64,000 nt of DNA, taken from contig CAVTWY010000001.1 in the NCBI GenBank assembly GCA_963738575.1, positions 682,001 to 746,000 of the forward strand. Direction: 5' to 3'. Positions 43,135-51,879 of this stretch are shown piece after piece; within the stretch, counting starts at the first letter, position 1, and every line of letters starts with the position of its first letter. The position numbers and the translations under genes are program-made. The notes beneath the pieces were generated by a model. It was not told the DNA's origin. It made no database searches and saw only the letters and a list, made by a program, of their open reading frames with translations. Source of the stretch: CAVTWY01 sp963738575 (GTDB taxonomy: Bacteria > Pseudomonadota > Gammaproteobacteria > Burkholderiales > Burkholderiaceae_C).

Positions 43135-44292
43135 CTAGCCGTCGTTGGCGCTGCCGCGCGCCATGCAGCGTTCGTGGCGCTCACTCACCCGCTGGGCAAA
43201 CCATTCGGTGGTGAGTCGGCGTGTGATCTTGGGGCTTTGCAACACGATGCGTGGCACCACGGCACGGGGCAGGGCGCGGCCAGCTTTGCGCTCGGCCAGT
43301 GCAAAAACGCGGGTGGCCAAGACGCTGTTGCCAAAATTGGCGCTGCTCTCGCCCGCTGCCAGCTCGCGTCGGATATCGGCCTCGGCAAGTCCCAAGGCGC
43401 TGCTCAGTGACAAGGTGGCAGCCAGCGTTTGCCCCGCAGCAGGGTCTTTGCTGGTGCGCAACACAAAGTCGCCGTCAAGATCCAATTTTTTGCCCGACGC
43501 GATGCTGACGGCATTTTGAAAGCCTGCATTGCGGCTGGCCAATTGGCCGGCGTTGAAGTCAGCAAAGCGATAGATCATTTGGTCGCCGTACGGTGCGGGG
43601 TAATCCAGCAGGTGTGCCATGCCGAAGTACATGCCACCGCGACGCGTGAACACCTCATGGCGCAAGCTGGAGGCGACGCCGTAGGGGTAGGGCCGCGCTT
43701 TGGCGTGTGACTCGGCAAAACCAATGCTCACTTGCATGGGCCCTGCCGTGTGCACGGGGTTGTAACCCTCAAACAGCTGTTTGCCCAGCGGTACCTCGCT
43801 GATGAAGTCCTCGTAGATTTTGCTCAGGTCTTGTTCGGTTTTGACGCCCGCCAACCGTTCGTCGTAGGTTTTGCCGTTGGGTGACTTGAGTTGCAGCGCC
43901 AGGCGCACGCCGAAACTCGGGCGCGCCAGCCCGCTCAGCGCGTTTGAAAATTTCTTCACGGGATATCTTGGCCAGGTTGGGCACCGCAGGGTCCACTTGG
44001 TAGGTGGACTCTTGCTCCACCACGGCCAGCACCGCGCAGATGTTGTCTTTGGTGGGTGCAATCTTCATCGACAGGAAAGCGTCGTGGATGTCGGCAGCCC
44101 AAGCCGCGCGGTCGCGCAGGGTGGCTGGCATCAGGCCTACAATTTGGGCCCGCACGTCGACGGGGGGGCGCTGCGGCATGCGGTAGGGGTCTTCGCCCGC
44201 ACAACCAACAAGCGTGAAGTGCGACCGTCAAGGCGGCAAGCCCAAGCGTTGGAAGCGTTGACGCGGCTGACGGCTGGCGTCATGCAGGTCAT
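43135..44292 (-). pseudogene. DUF1615 domain-containing lipoprotein, frameshifted
   Basis: Three frames assemble into a DUF1615 lipoprotein: a signal-like LGLAALTVA, then FTLVGCAGEDPYRMPQRPPVD with lipobox LVGC, LSMKIAPTKDNICAVLAVVEQES, EEIFKRAERAGAPEF, and after a shift GVRLALQLKSPNG, EDFISEVPLGKQLF, GPMQVSIGFAE, RRGGMYFGMAHLLDYPA, the C-terminus at 43135. One apparent extra base is near 43912; a second shift lies in the signal region near 44215. ATG 44292 or 44283 is the likely start, though it would need yet another frame change. The family is predicted to be an outer-membrane lipoprotein of unknown function. Confidence 0.75.
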
Positions 44293-44337
44293 CGCTGGGG
44301 CATGTCCTTGATCGAGTACCCCAGCGACACCGTGGCG

Positions 44338-45616
44338 TCAGCGGGGATCGAGTGGCATCGATTGGTTCCAGGTCAGCCAAGCATCACGCATGGCCGCCAT
44401 GCGATCGGGGTATCGATGCGCTTGGTTGCTGCGCTCGCGGGCGTCGACGTCGATGTTGAAGAGGTATTCGTTTGCATCCACTTGCAGGTACTTCCAAGGG
44501 CCGCTGCGCATGGCCCTTTGGCTGCGGTGATTCATGCGCCAGTGCATGGGGCGCTCAAACGGTTGGCCACCTTGCAAAACTGGCATCAATGACACGCCGT
44601 CAAGGGGATGTTGGCGGTCGGCTTTGACGCCGCACGGCTTCCAAGATCGTGGCACTCCAGTCCATCGTCATGCAGTGCTGAGCACTGGTTTGGCCTGCTT
44701 GGATCACGCGGGGCCACTGCGCGATCCATGGGACCCGAATGCCGCCTTCGGTAAGGTCCATCTTGCCACCCACCAGCGGCCAGTTGTCAGAGAATCGCTC
44801 GCCGCCGTTGTCGCTGGTGAAAACGACCAAGGTGTTGTCCAGCACGCCTTGCGCCTGCAGCGCTTGAAGCACGTGGCCAATGCCTTCGTCCATGTGATGG
44901 ATCATGCGCTGGTAGGTGCTGATGTTGCCGCCATGCAAGTGAAAGAGGTTGGCTTTGACGTCGTCAACCATGTGCGCGTCGTCGCGCGTCTCCCAGGGCC
45001 AATGCGGCGCGGTGTAGTGCAGGCTCATGAAGAAAGGTGCGGGGCCTGCGGCCATGCGTTGAACGCAGTCCACCGCGCGGTCGGAGAGCAGGTCGGTCAG
45101 GTAGCCTGTCTTTTCGATCTCGCGGTCGGCCTCCCACAAATCGTGCGCGCCCGAGCTGGCGCAGTGGCTGAAGTAGTCCACACCGCCCGACATCGGGCCA
45201 AAGTGTTCGTCATAGCCCGACAGCAGGGGGCTGAAGTGCGGCGGAAACCCCAGGTGCCACTTGCCCACCAACGCGGTGCGGTAGCCGGCGGCGCGAAGCA
45301 GCGATGGCAACGTGGGGTGTTCGGGGGGTAGGCCCAAGTCGGTGCGGCCTTTGGACTTGCTGTTGATGGGTTCGTCCAGCGCACCGCGCAGCCGGTACTG
45401 GTAGCGGCCCGTCATCAAGGCAAAGCGGGTGGGCGAGCAAACAGGGGCGTTGGAATAGCCTTGCGTCATTCGCAGCCCGGCACGGGCCATGCCGTCGAGC
45501 ACGGGTGATACGTCACCAAAAGGGGCAGGGCGCCCACCATAACAACCCAGATCAGCGTAGCCCAAGTCGTCAGCGACGATGAAGATGACGTTGGGGCGGG
45601 AAGCTTCGGGTGTCAT
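44338..45616 (-). pseudogene. sulfatase (formylglycine type), frameshifted near its C-terminus
   Basis: A type I sulfatase of about 425 residues. The main frame from ATG 45616 has the metal-binding VADDLGYADLGCYGG (Asp16-Asp17), the formylglycine motif Cys60-Ser-Pro-Thr-Arg, KWHLGF, YTAPHWPWE and VVFTSDNGGERFS. At about 44632 an extra base breaks the frame after DWSATILEA; the correct C-terminus (GVKADRQHPLDGVSLMPVL, AMRSGPWKYLQV, LFNIDVDARE) is read in the next frame to 44338. No sulfatase-modifying enzyme gene is nearby. It lacks a signal peptide, so it would act in the cytoplasm or on imported sulfate esters. Confidence 0.83.
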
Positions 45617-45638
45617 GGTGGCATGCGCCTGGCAGTGA

Positions 45639-46478
45639 TTACAGCAGACCGAACAAGTCGCGCAATGCCGTGCGATAGGCGGCGTGCCCCACCGCGTTGG
45701 TGTTGTGGTGGGAGCCACCGTCCACCAACAAAAAGCGCTTGGGTTCAGCCGCCGCTTCAAAGAGTTGACGGCCAAGTTCGGGTTTGATCAAAGTGTCTTG
45801 GCTGCCGTGTACCACCAGAAAGGGGGAGCCAATTTGGGCCACTTTGTTGATGGCTTCAAAGCGTTGCGTGATCAAGTTGCTAACGGGTAGCCAACCCCAT
45901 TTCATCGTTCTGAACACCTCGGGGATGGACGTGAAAGTGCCTTCGACGATCGTGCCACGCTCGTCACTGACGTGGCTGGCCAGATCGATGGCCACGGCGC
46001 CGCCCAGCGAGTGCCCGAAGATGTAGCGCGGCCGGTTGGGGTGCGCCGCCGCCAACCACTGCCAAGCCGCAAGGGCGTCTTCGTAGGCCATCAACTCGGA
46101 GGGCGTCTCTTGCGATGTCTTGCCAAACCCACGGTAGTCCACCGCCAAAACGTGAAACCCCAAGTCGCGCATGCGCTGGATGCGAAATGCACTGCCCGTG
46201 ACGTTCCAGCGCGCACCGTGCAGATACATCAACACCGGTGCGTCCTGCGTGGGCGCAGGGTGCCACAGTGCATGCAGTTTGACGGGTTGTTGGGTGACGG
46301 TGGATTTAAATTCAATCCAAACATCTTGCATGCCTTTGACAGCATCGGCCGTGCCACCCCAGCTGCCATCGCGGGGGTTGAAGATCCACTCACCTTGCTT
46401 TTGATGCAGCGTTGTGCATCCCGCCAGCAGCAGGGCGCTGGTGACAAGGCCTAGGAGCAATCGCCAAGTGTGTTTCAT
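45639..46478 (-). CDS. alpha/beta hydrolase lipoprotein
   Basis: A 279-residue protein with a lipoprotein signal (WRLLLGLVTSALLLAGC) and an alpha/beta-hydrolase domain of the ABHD13/BEM46-like type: YLHGARWNVTGS (oxyanion), VDYRGFGKTSQETPSE, nucleophile IFGHSLGGAVAIDLA (Ser), VVHGSQDTLIKPEL (Asp) and VDGGSHHNT (His). It should be anchored in the envelope and act on an ester. The sulfatase gene starts 22 bases downstream, so the two are probably co-expressed. Confidence 0.84.
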   Translation of the reverse strand: MKHTWRLLLGLVTSALLLAGCTTLHQKQGEWIFNPRDGSWGGTADAVKGMQDVWIEFKSTVTQQPVKLHALWHPAPTQDAPVLMYLHGARWNVTGSAFRIQRMRDLGFHVLAVDYRGFGKTSQETPSELMAYEDALAAWQWLAAAHPNRPRYIFGHSLGGAVAIDLASHVSDERGTIVEGTFTSIPEVFRTMKWGWLPVSNLITQRFEAINKVAQIGSPFLVVHGSQDTLIKPELGRQLFEAAAEPKRFLLVDGGSHHNTNAVGHAAYRTALRDLFGLL

Positions 46479-46539
46479 GAGGTAACGCCGGTGTGGTTGC
46501 GCTGCAGGCCGCCATTATTGCCGCACACGCGTTGCAGTG

Positions 46540-47634
46540 TCAGCCCTGCATCGCAGGGTAGTCAACGTACCCCGGGGTGCCTCCGCCGTACAGGGTGGCG
46601 CGGTCCACATCAGCGAGGGGGGCATCTTGGCGCAACCGCTGCACCAGATCTGGGTTGCTGATGAAGGCTTTGCCAAAGGCAACGGCGTCCGCATGGCCAC
46701 TTTCAACGGACGCAAGCGCCATGGCACGGGTGTAGCCGTTGTTGACGATCCAGCCGCCTGCCGGGTTGCCCTGCTTGTAGATGTATCGCAGTGCATCAAA
46801 GTTGAATGGCAAATGGTCGCGTGCACCGCCGGTAGAGCCCTCGACCACGTGCACATACGCCAACTGCATCGGCGCCAGTTGTGCATCAAGTGCTCGTACA
46901 AGCCCTGTGGATCGCTGTCGGGCGCGGCGTCGTTGGATGGTGTGACGGGCGACAGGCGGATGCCGGTTCTGCCCGGCGCCAATGGCGTCGCTGATGGCTT
47001 GCATCACTTCAACCACCAGTCGCACCCGATGGTCGCGGTTGCCACCGTAGGCGTCGGTGCGGTGATTCAGGCTGTCGCGCAAAAACTGCTCCAACAAGTA
47101 GCCATTGGCGCTGTGCACCTCAACACCGTCAAACCCTGCAGCAATGGCGCGCGCGGCAGCTTGGCGAAAGTCTTCGACGATGCGTGGCACTTCGTCGGTG
47201 GCCAACTCGCGTGGGGCCGACACGGTTTCAAATCCGTTGGCGGTGTACGTTTTTGACGTGGCTGCCACGTTGCTGGACGACACAGGCACCGTGCCAGGCG
47301 GCAGCAGCGACACGTGCGAGATGCGCCCCACGTGCCAGATTTGTGCCACGATGCGACCGCCTTTTGCATGCACAGCCTCGGTGACGTGACGCCAGCCGTC
47401 CACTTGGGCGTCGGTGTGCAGGCCCGGCGTGTCGAGGTAGCCATGACCATCGACGCTGACGGGAGTGCCCTCACTGATGATCAGCCCGGCGGTGGCGCGC
47501 TGTTCGTAGTAAGTTGCCATCATGGCGTTGGGTACGCCCCCGGGACTGGCGCGGTTGCGCGTGAGGGGGGCCATCACGATTCGGTTGGACAAACGCAAGT
47601 TGCCGAACTGGGTTGGCTCAAACAAATGGGGCAT
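46540..47634 (-). CDS. Old Yellow Enzyme-type alkene reductase (NemA-like), with compensating frameshifts
   Basis: A 364-codon frame starting at ATG 47634: LFEPTQFGNLRLSNRIVMAPLTRNRA, GGRIVAQIWHVGRISH, FDGVEVHSANGYLLEQFLRDSLNHRTDAYGG and IVNNGYTRAMAL, all typical of Old Yellow Enzyme ene-reductases that reduce activated alkenes with FMN. Between about 46970 and 46895 the frame is scrambled: the expected RTGIRLSPVTPSNDAAPDSDP appears in another frame, then the original frame resumes at DAQLAPMQLAYVHVVEG. This needs one extra base and one missing base that restore the reading frame, so about 24 residues are wrong. The gene is likely functional in the organism if these are errors. Confidence 0.83.
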   Translation of the reverse strand: MPHLFEPTQFGNLRLSNRIVMAPLTRNRASPGGVPNAMMATYYEQRATAGLIISEGTPVSVDGHGYLDTPGLHTDAQVDGWRHVTEAVHAKGGRIVAQIWHVGRISHVSLLPPGTVPVSSSNVAATSKTYTANGFETVSAPRELATDEVPRIVEDFRQAAARAIAAGFDGVEVHSANGYLLEQFLRDSLNHRTDAYGGNRDHRVRLVVEVMQAISDAIGAGQNRHPPVARHTIQRRRARQRSTGLVRALDAQLAPMQLAYVHVVEGSTGGARDHLPFNFDALRYIYKQGNPAGGWIVNNGYTRAMALASVESGHADAVAFGKAFISNPDLVQRLRQDAPLADVDRATLYGGGTPGYVDYPAMQG

Positions 47635-47720
47635 GGCTATGACGTGGCTGGATAGACGGGGTAAATGCAGCACAAAAGGCAACGCGCGGCGGCGGTCAGG
47701 CCACCGCCAAGGCAAATGCC

Positions 47721-48404
47721 TTAGCGTGGTGCGCCAACTTGCAGATGCGGTGCGGCCTGTGCAAATGCGGGCAGCATTTCGCACTGCGCCATGATGCGCA
47801 TCACGGTGGGGATGTTGGCCACTTCAATCTTGAAGACGCGCATCACCACGATGATGCTGGCGAGGCAAATGTCGGCCAGACCCACGGTGTCGCCATGGCA
47901 AAACCGGCCCGTCTCGGGCTCACCCGTCAGGCGCTGCTCCAGCGCTTGCAAGCCTGTGGTGAACCAATGGGTTTGCCAGGCGCGCCACGCGGCATCGTCG
48001 AAGCCACCCGTGGTGGTGAGGTATTTCTTCACCCGGGGGGTGAGCATGGGATGCGTGTCGCTGGCCAGCAGCGCAGCCAACGACCGCACCCGTGCGCGAC
48101 CGTGGGGATCGGCCGGCAGCAACGCGGGCTTCGGAGCCGTCTCTTCAAGAAACTCCATGATTGCCAACGACTGCGTCAGCGGCGTGCGCGAAACCGAAGG
48201 CGCGGCCTCACCTCGATCCAGCAGCGCGGGGATGGCCGCCATGGGGTTGATCTTCAAGAAAGCGTCGCTTCGCTGCTCTCCGGCATCGAGGTTGACGTTG
48301 TGCTCTTCGGCCTTCAAACCCTTGATGTTGAGGGCGACGCGAACGCGGTAAGTGGCCGACGTGCGCCAATACGAGTACAACTCAAAGCGTGGGGTGGGTG
48401 ACAC
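47721..48404 (-). CDS. maiA: maleylacetoacetate isomerase-like glutathione S-transferase
   Basis: A zeta-class GST of about 227 residues: ELYSYWRTSATYRVRVALNIKGL (Ser/Tyr glutathione site), INPMAAIPALLD, TQSLAIMEFLEET and FCHGDTVGLADICLASII. Such enzymes isomerise maleylacetoacetate or maleylpyruvate using glutathione; the substrate here is not fixed by context. GTG 48404 is preferred because AGGATCTACC precedes it; ATG 48455 is an alternative with no ribosome-binding site. No homogentisate or gentisate genes are adjacent. The Old Yellow Enzyme gene follows downstream after 86 bases. Confidence 0.82.
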   Translation of the reverse strand: MSPTPRFELYSYWRTSATYRVRVALNIKGLKAEEHNVNLDAGEQRSDAFLKINPMAAIPALLDRGEAAPSVSRTPLTQSLAIMEFLEETAPKPALLPADPHGRARVRSLAALLASDTHPMLTPRVKKYLTTTGGFDDAAWRAWQTHWFTTGLQALEQRLTGEPETGRFCHGDTVGLADICLASIIVVMRVFKIEVANIPTVMRIMAQCEMLPAFAQAAPHLQVGAPR

Positions 48405-48549
48405 GGTAGATCCTGACGGGATGAGAGGTGTGGGGTTGCCCGCCGTAGCGTGCATGCCGTGTTGCAACGATGGCTGCAGTCTGGTCTCAGAATACCTTAT
48501 GACGAATAGCCATGAGGTTGGCGCCTACGGCGCGCCATGCATGTTGTTG

Positions 48550-49408
48550 TCAATGAGCCATCAACACCGGCAGCGTCATCGAATTCAATACCGTGCGTGA
48601 CGCGCCGCCGAGCACCAGTTCGCGCGTGCGACTGTGCCCATAGCAGCCCATCACCAACAAGTCGGCACCCACGTCCGCAGCCAAAGACAACAAGCTTTCG
48701 CCAGGGGCTTCACTGGCGGCCGCAGCGTGGCGTTCGGCCTTGGTGGCGATGCCATGGGCGTCCAGGTAGTTTCTCAATTCGCGGTCAATCGATGGGTTGT
48801 GTCGGCTGTCTGCTTCCGACACCCAATGGATGGACTTTGCGCGTTGAAGCAGGGGCACAGCAGCGCTCAACGCTCGGGCTGACTCGCGGGTGGATTTCCA
48901 CGCGATCAGCACGTTGCTTGCCAACCGTGTCAAACGAGCCGACAAAGGGGACGATCAAAGCCGGCTTGCCGCTTGCGATCACCACCGATTCAACAAAGTT
49001 GGACGGCGTTCCAATGGACAGCGTGTCTTGGGCTTCGTACTGTCCCAACACCATCAGGTCGGCCATCAGGGCTTGGTGCGTCATTGCCGGAATCAACGGA
49101 TCGTTGTTGAGCTCGAGCCAGCGCATCGGTGGTGCGGCAGTGGCATTGACCTGGTCAAAGAGCTTCTTCGCGTCGGTGCGGCGTTGTACTTCAAGCTCCT
49201 GCACCACGGCCATGGCACCGGCGGCAATCTCGGCGTAGGCGAATGGCACCTCGACGAAGGCGGGTACGGTGGCGTAGGCGGCTGTGACCGTGCTGGTTGC
49301 CTTGTCAGCCGATAGTGCTGCGAGTTTGAGGGCCATTTGCAACCGCAGCGTCGTCCGCGGCGATGCGTCCACATGCACCAAGATGGATCCGAGGGTGTTC
49401 AAGGTCAT
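48550..49408 (-). pseudogene. universal stress protein with two UspA domains, frameshifted
   Basis: From ATG 49408 the first half reads ILVHVDASPRTTLRLQMALKLA, with VLGQYEAQ and PALIVPFVGSFDTVGKQ; an apparent extra base at about 48913 then moves to the next frame, which continues VLIAWKSTRESARALSAAVPLL, LAADVGADLLVMGCYGHSRTRELVLGGASRTVLNSM and stops at 48550. The whole is about 286 residues, the usual tandem-UspA length. The second domain has the GxxGxxS ATP-like motif in GCYGHSR...GGASRT. Confidence 0.8.
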
Positions 49409-49541
49409 GCTCCTTTGCGTGGTTGCATGGTGGCGCAACGATCAGGTGATCATCCGGCCCTTGAGCGAGGGTGCTTTGCGCTGCATCAAACCAAGCGCAG
49501 GCAGCGCAAAAAGAGTGGGTCGCTGCTGGGGTTTTGAGCCC

Positions 49542-50420
49542 CTACGCGTGCACGGGCAGGGCGTTGAGCGGGATGCGCAGGTAGGCAATGCCATTGTCAT
49601 CGGCGGGTGGCAACTGACCAGCGCGAACGTTGACCTGAATCGACGGCAAGATCAGGGTCGGTACGTCAAGCGTGGCGTCGCGCGCTCGACGCATGGTCAC
49701 AAACTCATCTTCGCTGATGCCGTCACGCACGTGAATGTTGTGAGACCTTTGCTCGGCGACCGTGGTTTGCCAGCGTGCGGTGCGCGTGCTGGGTGGGTAG
49801 TCGTGGCACACGTACAGCATGGTTTGTGGCGGTAACGCCAGCAGGCGGCGCATGGAGCGGTAGAGCTGCCGCGCGTCGCCACCGGGAAAGTCGGCGCGGG
49901 CGCTGCCCACGTCGGGCATGAAGAGCGTGTCGCCCACAAAAACGGCGTCACCCATGGCGTAGGCCATGTCAGCTGGCGTGTGGCCTGGCACCAGCATGGC
50001 CGTTGCCATGACAGAGCCAATGACAAAGGTTTCACCGTCTTTGAACAGATGATCAAACTGGCTTCCGTCGGGCAAAAAGTTGCGCTCCAGGTTGTAGAGC
50101 TTTTTGAAGGTGGCTTGCACTTCACGGATGTTTTCGCCAATGGCAATTTGGCCACCAACCCGCTGCTGCAAATAGCGGGCAGCCGACAGGTGATCGGCAT
50201 GGGCATGCGTTTCAAGGATCCAGTCGACGCCAAGCTTTTCGCTTTCGAGGTACGCCAACACCCCGTCGGCTGACGTGGTGCTGGTGCGCCCCGACTTGAA
50301 GTCGAAGTCGAGCACCGGGTCAATCACGGCCGCGCGGCGCGTCGTCGGGTCCCACACCACGTAGGTCACTGTCCATGTCTTGGCATCAAAAAAAGCTTGG
50401 GTGGTGACGGTTGTTGGCAT
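49542..50420 (-). CDS. blh: Blh-type persulfide dioxygenase-like MBL-fold hydrolase
   Basis: A 292-residue metallo-beta-lactamase-fold protein with the metal motif THAHADHLSAA, HTPADMAY, FVGDTLFMPDVGSARADFPGGDARQLY and VCHDYPP. This is the Blh/ETHE1 pattern; these enzymes oxidise glutathione persulfide to sulfite and are usually controlled by BigR. It is divergent from the BigR-like regulator across 69 bases with a candidate operator. No fused rhodanese domain is present. Confidence 0.88.
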   Translation of the reverse strand: MPTTVTTQAFFDAKTWTVTYVVWDPTTRRAAVIDPVLDFDFKSGRTSTTSADGVLAYLESEKLGVDWILETHAHADHLSAARYLQQRVGGQIAIGENIREVQATFKKLYNLERNFLPDGSQFDHLFKDGETFVIGSVMATAMLVPGHTPADMAYAMGDAVFVGDTLFMPDVGSARADFPGGDARQLYRSMRRLLALPPQTMLYVCHDYPPSTRTARWQTTVAEQRSHNIHVRDGISEDEFVTMRRARDATLDVPTLILPSIQVNVRAGQLPPADDNGIAYLRIPLNALPVHA

Positions 50421-50444
50421 GGGGCGCTCCAGGGATCAAACAAT

Positions 50445-50466
50445 CTATAAAAAGATAGTATATAAT
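50445..50466. promoter_or_regulatory. candidate BigR operator and -10 element in the blh/bigR divergent region
   Basis: CTAT (50445-50448) and ATAG (50455-50458) form an inverted repeat with a six-base AAAAAG centre, immediately followed by TATAAT at 50461-50466, a perfect -10 element 24 bases before the regulator ATG. The AT-rich stretch stands out in GC-rich DNA. BigR family members bind AT-rich palindromes in such divergent promoters. Confidence 0.55.
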
Positions 50467-50489
50467 GAGGATAAGTATTTGAGGCCCTC

Positions 50490-50849
50490 ATGTTGAGATC
50501 GATCGCACCGTCCGCGCCGCGCATGCGGCGCCCAGCACCACCGATGAATGCAGAGACTTTGCGGCTTGCCGCCGACCATGCGGTGGGCGCGATGAAGCTG
50601 CTGGCCAATGTCGATCGCATGTTGTTGCTTTGTCAGTTGTCGCAACAAGAAATGTGCGTCAGTGACATGGCCGTGCAACTTGACATCCATCAGCCCACAC
50701 TGTCGCAGCAGCTGGCAGTGTTACGCAGCGAAGGCGTGGTCAGCACGCGCCGCGAGGGCAAACACGTCTACTACCGTGTCTGTGACACCAACATGCTCAG
50801 CATCCTCAACTTGCTCTACCAACTCTATTGCACAAAGGACGTTTCATGA
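50490..50849 (+). CDS. bigR: BigR/SqrR-like ArsR-family persulfide-sensing repressor
   Basis: A 119-residue winged-helix protein: LLANVDRMLLLCQLSQQEMCVSDMAVQLDIHQPTLSQQLAVLRSEGVVSTRREGKHVYYRV. The two cysteines that form the persulfide switch in BigR/SqrR are represented by one in LLLCQLS (with a further Cys in EMCV) and one in LYQLYCTKD near the C-terminus. It should derepress blh and the YeeE/YedE genes when sulfane sulfur rises. The start could be downstream (residue 11 or 19), as the first residues are proline/arginine rich. It overlaps the next gene as ATGA. Confidence 0.87.
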   Translation: MLRSIAPSAPRMRRPAPPMNAETLRLAADHAVGAMKLLANVDRMLLLCQLSQQEMCVSDMAVQLDIHQPTLSQQLAVLRSEGVVSTRREGKHVYYRVCDTNMLSILNLLYQLYCTKDVS

Positions 50850-51292
50850 CCATCGCTTGGCAACACTTCACACCCTGGTCGGCCCTGCTGGGAGGGGCGC
50901 TCATCGGCTTGGCGGCGTCGATGTTTGTGCTGCTCAATGGGCGCATTGCGGGCATCAGCGGCGTGGTAGGCGGCTTGTTCAAGCCCGTCTCGGGTGACGT
51001 GGCTTGGCGGCTCGTTTTCGTGCTCGGGTTGCTGGTTTCCCCTTGGGTCTTTCGCGGGTTCTCCAACCTGCCCACGTTGCAGATTGATGCGTCCATGGGC
51101 ATGCTGTCGGCGGCCGGTTTGTTGGTGGGGGTTGGCACGCGATACGGCTCCGGCTGCACCAGCGGGCATGGCGTGTGCGGGCTGTCGCGTCTGTCGCCGC
51201 GATCGTTGGTGGCAACGCTGGTTTTCATGGGCGCGGGGTTCGTGACAGTCTTCGCCTTGCGGCATGCCTTGGGCGTGCAAGGAGCCTTGTGA
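50846..51292 (+). CDS. YeeE/YedE family sulfur-compound transporter, subunit A
   Basis: A 148-residue membrane protein with four hydrophobic segments and the DUF395/YeeE motifs GALIGLAASMFVLLNGRIAGISGVVGG and VGVGTRYGSGCTSGHGVCGLSRLSPRS, the conserved cysteine site that carries thiosulfate or persulfide sulfur. It starts inside the bigR stop (ATGA) and ends overlapping subunit B (TGATG), so the three are one operon. It likely moves a sulfur compound across the inner membrane in the persulfide response. Confidence 0.87.
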   Translation: MTIAWQHFTPWSALLGGALIGLAASMFVLLNGRIAGISGVVGGLFKPVSGDVAWRLVFVLGLLVSPWVFRGFSNLPTLQIDASMGMLSAAGLLVGVGTRYGSGCTSGHGVCGLSRLSPRSLVATLVFMGAGFVTVFALRHALGVQGAL

Positions 51293-51762
51293 TGCGTGCC
51301 TCATTCACAGCGCTGCTGGCCGGCTTGGTGTTTGGTCTTGGCCTCATCGTTTCGGGCATGGCAAACCCCGCCAAAGTCATTGGTTTTTTGGACTTGAGCG
51401 GCTCGTGGGACCCGTCCTTGGCCTTGGTCATGGGTGGTGCGGTGGCTGTTGGGTCACTGGGTTTTGCGTTGGCCAAAAAGCGCGCCAGTGCCATGCTCGG
51501 CGGCGCGATGAAGCTTCCCCTGTCCAACATCATCGACCGTCGCTTGGTGCTTGGCAGCGTTGTCTTTGGTGTCGGTTGGGGTGTGGCGGGTATTTGCCCT
51601 GGCCCTGGCTTGGTGGCGCTGGGGATGGGGGAGTGGAAGGCGCTCGTATTTGTGGTGGCCATGCTGCTGGGCATGGGTATTTTTGAGTGGCTCGAGCGCC
51701 GCAAGACGCCGCATGAGAGCCGCGCAGCAACACCGCTAGTCGTGGACGGAGAGGGCGAATGA
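51292..51762 (+). CDS. YeeE/YedE family sulfur-compound transporter, subunit B
   Basis: A 156-residue membrane protein forming the second half of the YeeE/YedE transporter: LLAGLVFGLGLIVSGMANPAKVIGFLDL and GVGWGVAGICPGPGLVALG with the conserved Cys in GICPGP. A charged C-terminal tail (ERRKTPHESRAATP) faces the cytoplasm. In other proteins subunits A and B are one polypeptide; here they are split as in PmpA/PmpB pairs. Confidence 0.87.
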   Translation: MRASFTALLAGLVFGLGLIVSGMANPAKVIGFLDLSGSWDPSLALVMGGAVAVGSLGFALAKKRASAMLGGAMKLPLSNIIDRRLVLGSVVFGVGWGVAGICPGPGLVALGMGEWKALVFVVAMLLGMGIFEWLERRKTPHESRAATPLVVDGEGE

Positions 51763-51879
51763 TCGCTGCAGCGGCAGTGGCGCCGGCAGCAGGGACCAAG
51801 GCCTTGCACAACTTTGATCGATTGACAGATCAATGATGCGGCGGTCGTCAAGATCTCCGTACCGTGGGGTCGTCACCCC

